Positions 61,343 to 64,000 of a stretch of DNA of 64,000 nt are shown piece by piece. Below the pieces are notes generated by a model. The model made no database searches. It was not told the DNA's origin and saw only the letters and a list, made by a program, of their open reading frames with translations. Source of the DNA: Pseudomonadota bacterium. GTDB taxonomy: Bacteria > Desulfobacterota > Syntrophobacteria > Syntrophobacterales > Syntrophobacteraceae. The position numbers were made by a program, and so were the translations under genes. Within the stretch, counting starts at the first letter, position 1. Every line of letters begins with the position of its first letter. The DNA lies in contig JAEZHY010000077.1 of assembly GCA_023416335.1 (NCBI GenBank), forward strand, positions 1 through 64,000, given 5' to 3'.

Positions 61343-61469
61343 GGGTGGCCCAGGCAGCGTCTTTTTGCTGCCCGGGTCCGAAGGACAGGAGGAGCGGAAT
61401 CGATACGGTCTGTCGGACCCTCTTGCCTCCGGCACGGGCAACAAAATGACCTTGCCCGTGTCACCCCGT
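61343..61469 (+). repeat. Two-hairpin repeat, copy 4
   Basis: Hairpin 1 is CCCAGGCAGC / GCTGCCCGGG, with one A-C mismatch. Hairpin 2 is CACGGGCAAC / CTTGCCCGTG, weakened by one change. Linker like copy 3. Confidence 0.8.
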
Positions 61470-61481
61470 GCTCCCGCCTCC

Positions 61482-61612
61482 GTCATCCCGTGGTTGAGTG
61501 CTTTTGAGCAGGGAACCAGGGCTTTTAGGGTCTTGAATTCGCGATTAATCCGCCCTGGAAGCCTGGATTCCGGAGTGAGCTTGTCCTGATCGAAGAAAGG
61601 GCTGGAATGACG
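61482..61612 (+). repeat. GTCATCCC...AATGACG repeat, copy 4
   Basis: Same segments as copy 3, with an extra internal piece (CTTGTCCTGATCGAAGAAAG) shared with the inverted copy at 47168. The gap 60460-61751 therefore consists of two consecutive repeat blocks and no gene. Confidence 0.82.
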
Positions 61613-61751
61613 ACTCTGGGGTTTGCAAGACATTCGAGGCTGCCGCGACGATCGGGCAACAGCCCCTCCAGCTTGGGTAGCGCAATGCGACTGGCGAAAA
61701 CATCAGAACCAACAAGCGAGATCCCGTTCCCGGGAGACAAAGAGACGGACT

Positions 61752-63524
61752 CTAAAGCGCCGCCTTCAACTTCTCGATCAGCGGAGTATTTTTTACGTAA
61801 GGGATGACCAGCCGGTGCCTTGCCCGGGTCAGGCCGAGGCAGGCTGTTTTTTCCATCGCGGAAGGCTCGCCTTCGAGTTCATCCAGGCCCAGGAGAAATA
61901 CGCATGCGTAATCGAGCCCCGCGGCCGTCTCGATATCGCCGATCGATATCCGCTCTGTCGTAATGTCGTGGTAGAGCTTTGCGCGAAAATCCCGCGAAAT
62001 CCATTCGGCTATCAATCCTGCCCGCTCCAGTTCCCCTATGAGCAGATCGGGAAGGGACGGCAACTTGTCATCGTAAATGCTTTGCGGATAAAGAACGGCA
62101 ATTTCCGAAAGGGGATATTCCCTGTGCGAATAGAGGTCCCTGATCGTATCCGATACGAATGAGGCAATATCCCCCATACTCTGCAGTCGGATAATTTGAG
62201 GCTCCGGACCGGTGATTTCGCAAAGACCGGAAACGATTTCCGATCCCACGAACTTCCCGATGAAGTTGTTAATCGTCGATGTATCGCGGTACCGCCTGGA
62301 CACTTCGTCCCGATGCACTTTTGGGAAAGCCGGGAACAAGAAGTCCGTATCTATTTCGCCCTCAACGGCAATCGTGAGGTTCGGGCTACCCGGCCTCAGC
62401 GTTTTCGCTGCAACCTGGAGCATCTTCGCGGAAAAAGACTGGCCTTCGTCGACCAGGATTGCATCGTATTTGAGACTGCCTGAATCCGCCCTCGAGAGGG
62501 CCTCATCCACTACGAGCGCATAGTAATCCTCATCCTCACCTTCGCAGCGGATCTCTTCTCCGAGGACTTTCGAGCAGAACTCGTAAAAATGGCAGACTTC
62601 GACTCCTCCAACTCCAAGCCCTACGCCTTTTTCGGAAAGGAGTCGCTTGACGTAACCCACCAGTGCGATATTTCGGCAAAGAAAAAGGATACTTTTGATT
62701 TCAGGCCTGTACGCCCTGAGGAATGCAACCTTGTGGACAAGGATCAGGGTCTTGCCGCTGCCCGACAGCCCCTCGATCACATGCAGGCCGTCCGAACACT
62801 TCCGCGCGATCCCCTCCTGGACATCGTCGAGGACGTGTATCCGCTCGGAAAGATCGACGTAGGCGCATGTATCTCTTTGGGGCTGGTCGATGCGTACGAC
62901 CGGGAACAGAAGCTGCTTCAGATGCGCGTATTCGGATTCGCTCAGCTGGAACCGGAACCTCGGAGGAAACATGGCTGTTATCTTCTGGCGGAAGCACTCA
63001 CCCGATTCATCGCGGCATATGTCGGATTCCGGATGCAAATCGTCTTTGAAGAAGGCGCGCCGTGGATCCAGGACTTTTTCCAACCCTCTGCGGCAATATT
63101 CCGACTTGTCTATGTTTGGAAAGACCACTCCGCAATCGACCGGCACCTTTGGGTGACCGTAATGCGCCGAGTCTCTGGTCAACAGGAGGCCGTCCGCCTT
63201 CAGCCTGTCCATGAGCGAGTTCAGGTACTCACGGGCCTGGATGAGAGGGCTCTTTAACCGCTTGCGCTCCTTCCCCATGCGCAGGACGAAGTTGTGCGGA
63301 TCGGCTTCCTCGATCTGTTCCAGGGCCCAGTCCTTGACCTCGAAAACCACAAGTCCGGTCTCGACGGAATAGAGGATGAAATCCGGTTCTTTCCCTTTTA
63401 TCTCGGGAAGATACCAGCTCGTGTAGAATTCGTCGGGCTTGGCGAACGTTTCGAGGAAAGCGTAGAACCGCCGCTCCCCCTTCGTGGTAAACCGGTCGAT
63501 GTAGTTGGGGATCATCACTGCCAT
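61752..63524 (-). CDS. NERD nuclease-domain / UvrD-like helicase fusion
   Basis: About 590 residues from ATG 63524 (ATG 63515 is the alternative); the longer frame upstream is repeat-like. The N-terminal NERD domain has RFTTKGERRFYAFLETFAKP, then DFILYSVETGLVVFEVKDW with the Asp and Glu-x-Lys nuclease residues. The helicase part has Walker A IEGLSGSGKTLILVHK, Walker B ILVDEGQSF, and a C-terminal LGLTRARHRLVIPYV motif VI. Such fusions occur as orphan DNA-handling or defence genes. Monocistronic. Confidence 0.87.
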   Translation of the reverse strand: MAVMIPNYIDRFTTKGERRFYAFLETFAKPDEFYTSWYLPEIKGKEPDFILYSVETGLVVFEVKDWALEQIEEADPHNFVLRMGKERKRLKSPLIQAREYLNSLMDRLKADGLLLTRDSAHYGHPKVPVDCGVVFPNIDKSEYCRRGLEKVLDPRRAFFKDDLHPESDICRDESGECFRQKITAMFPPRFRFQLSESEYAHLKQLLFPVVRIDQPQRDTCAYVDLSERIHVLDDVQEGIARKCSDGLHVIEGLSGSGKTLILVHKVAFLRAYRPEIKSILFLCRNIALVGYVKRLLSEKGVGLGVGGVEVCHFYEFCSKVLGEEIRCEGEDEDYYALVVDEALSRADSGSLKYDAILVDEGQSFSAKMLQVAAKTLRPGSPNLTIAVEGEIDTDFLFPAFPKVHRDEVSRRYRDTSTINNFIGKFVGSEIVSGLCEITGPEPQIIRLQSMGDIASFVSDTIRDLYSHREYPLSEIAVLYPQSIYDDKLPSLPDLLIGELERAGLIAEWISRDFRAKLYHDITTERISIGDIETAAGLDYACVFLLGLDELEGEPSAMEKTACLGLTRARHRLVIPYVKNTPLIEKLKAAL

Positions 63525-63845
63525 AGGAACACTCTGCTTCCCTCTGGAGGGGGAACGGAAGTAGCCGGATAAATGAATAACTCGTCTCGCAAAACCTTGG
63601 GGCGAACCGGGACCGCCCGGCGTGCCCTTATGATAATACACGCATTCTTTTCGGACGAGCCCCAAACGCGGGTTCGGGGCGGGAGACCCGGCTTCGGCCA
63701 ATTGCCCGAGACTGCATCGATTGCGCAGCGGCGCCACACCCCTATTGAGAGACGGGGTGCAGCTGCATTCATGACCTTAGATTTCGCTTCTCATTTATCC
63801 GTGTCCATTCGTGTCCATCCGTGTCAAAAGGTCTCTCTTAGGAGG

Positions 63846-64000
63846 ATGGGTGGGAGCGGAGCGGGAACCCATCGGATTTGGGATCAAATCGAGTCAATTA
63901 GCATTATGCTTAAAATGGCGCCTGCCCTTACGCACAGAATATTCTTTCCCGGGTTATGGCGCGATCTTCCGACCGGCCATTTTCTCGGTTCCAGGCCGGC
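63846..64000 (+). repeat. 155-bp repeat, copy 2 (cut by window end)
   Basis: Matches 45533-45688 with a few substitutions and reaches the last base of the window, so the full length is unknown. It is preceded by GTCTCTCTTAGGAGGATGG, also present next to the first region (45838-45856). The gap 63525-63845 has only short repeat fragments (CACCCCTATTGAGAGACGGG). Confidence 0.88.

Noticed and set aside
45052..61751. CRISPR arrays, suggested by the many repeated blocks.
   Set aside because: Repeats are long, unevenly spaced, in both orientations and with internal palindromes; no unit of 25-40 bp with regular spacers, and no cas genes.

Overview
The window looks like the chromosome of an anaerobic Gram-negative bacterium of the Desulfobacterota type (Syntrophobacter-like). 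This is inferred from content, not from a search. The evidence is a PerR / rubrerythrin / flavodiiron (FprA) oxygen-defence block, a heptose kinase for LPS, a DivIVA-YggT-Trm112-HldE-DUF4416-YicC housekeeping block, an orphan NtrC-type regulator, moderately high GC, and intergenic regions crowded with palindromic repeats.

Layout. 0-8.6 kb is a worn region: a DUF4279-like gene remnant, secreted proteins of unknown function, a 5'-truncated gene, and four copies of a hairpin element that each sit just 3' of a gene or gene remnant. A YheO-type regulator / amino-acid symporter / Asp-Glu racemase operon lies between a full-length secreted-protein gene and an internally deleted copy of it. 8.6-21.3 kb is one long minus-strand gene cluster: PaaK-like adenylating enzyme, HATPase-GNAT fusion, HisC-like aminotransferase, MFS carrier, three-subunit molybdenum hydroxylase, two GNAT-like paralogues and a second MFS carrier. 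Many joints are stop/start overlaps, so it is probably one unit for making or breaking down an unidentified nitrogenous or aromatic acid. 21.5-27.2 kb holds a NitT/TauT-type binding protein and two permeases with no ATPase, framed by 230-bp direct repeats, then a GntR regulator and an agmatinase-family ureohydrolase.

27.9-37.5 kb has a VOC protein, a possible tiny lipoprotein coupled to a two-domain DUF1259 protein, a malic-enzyme remnant, and an eight-gene plus-strand cluster: two glycosyltransferases, a CmoM-like methyltransferase, two radical SAM/SPASM enzymes, a TIGR04282-type transferase, a DoxX-like membrane protein and a DJ-1-like protein. It ends in a copied fragment of the DUF1259 gene. 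37.8-46.8 kb carries CorA, a ceramidase-like CREST membrane hydrolase, a TVP38-family protein, the NtrC-type regulator, a DtxR-like regulator with a Cys-rich tail, a SEC-C protein and a sirtuin. 46.8-54.1 kb has a cluster of DnaA-box-like sites, UDP-glucuronate decarboxylase with a good promoter and terminator, the oxygen-defence genes, an HD hydrolase and a P1-family peptidase. 54.7-60.5 kb is housekeeping, and 61.7-63.5 kb encodes a NERD-helicase fusion.

The strongest candidates for undescribed biology are the 12.7-kb molybdenum-hydroxylase/GNAT cluster and the radical SAM/glycosyltransferase cluster. The repeat families are also unusual: one shows matched base changes on both arms of its hairpin. 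All product names rest on reading motifs by eye; no alignment or database search was run.
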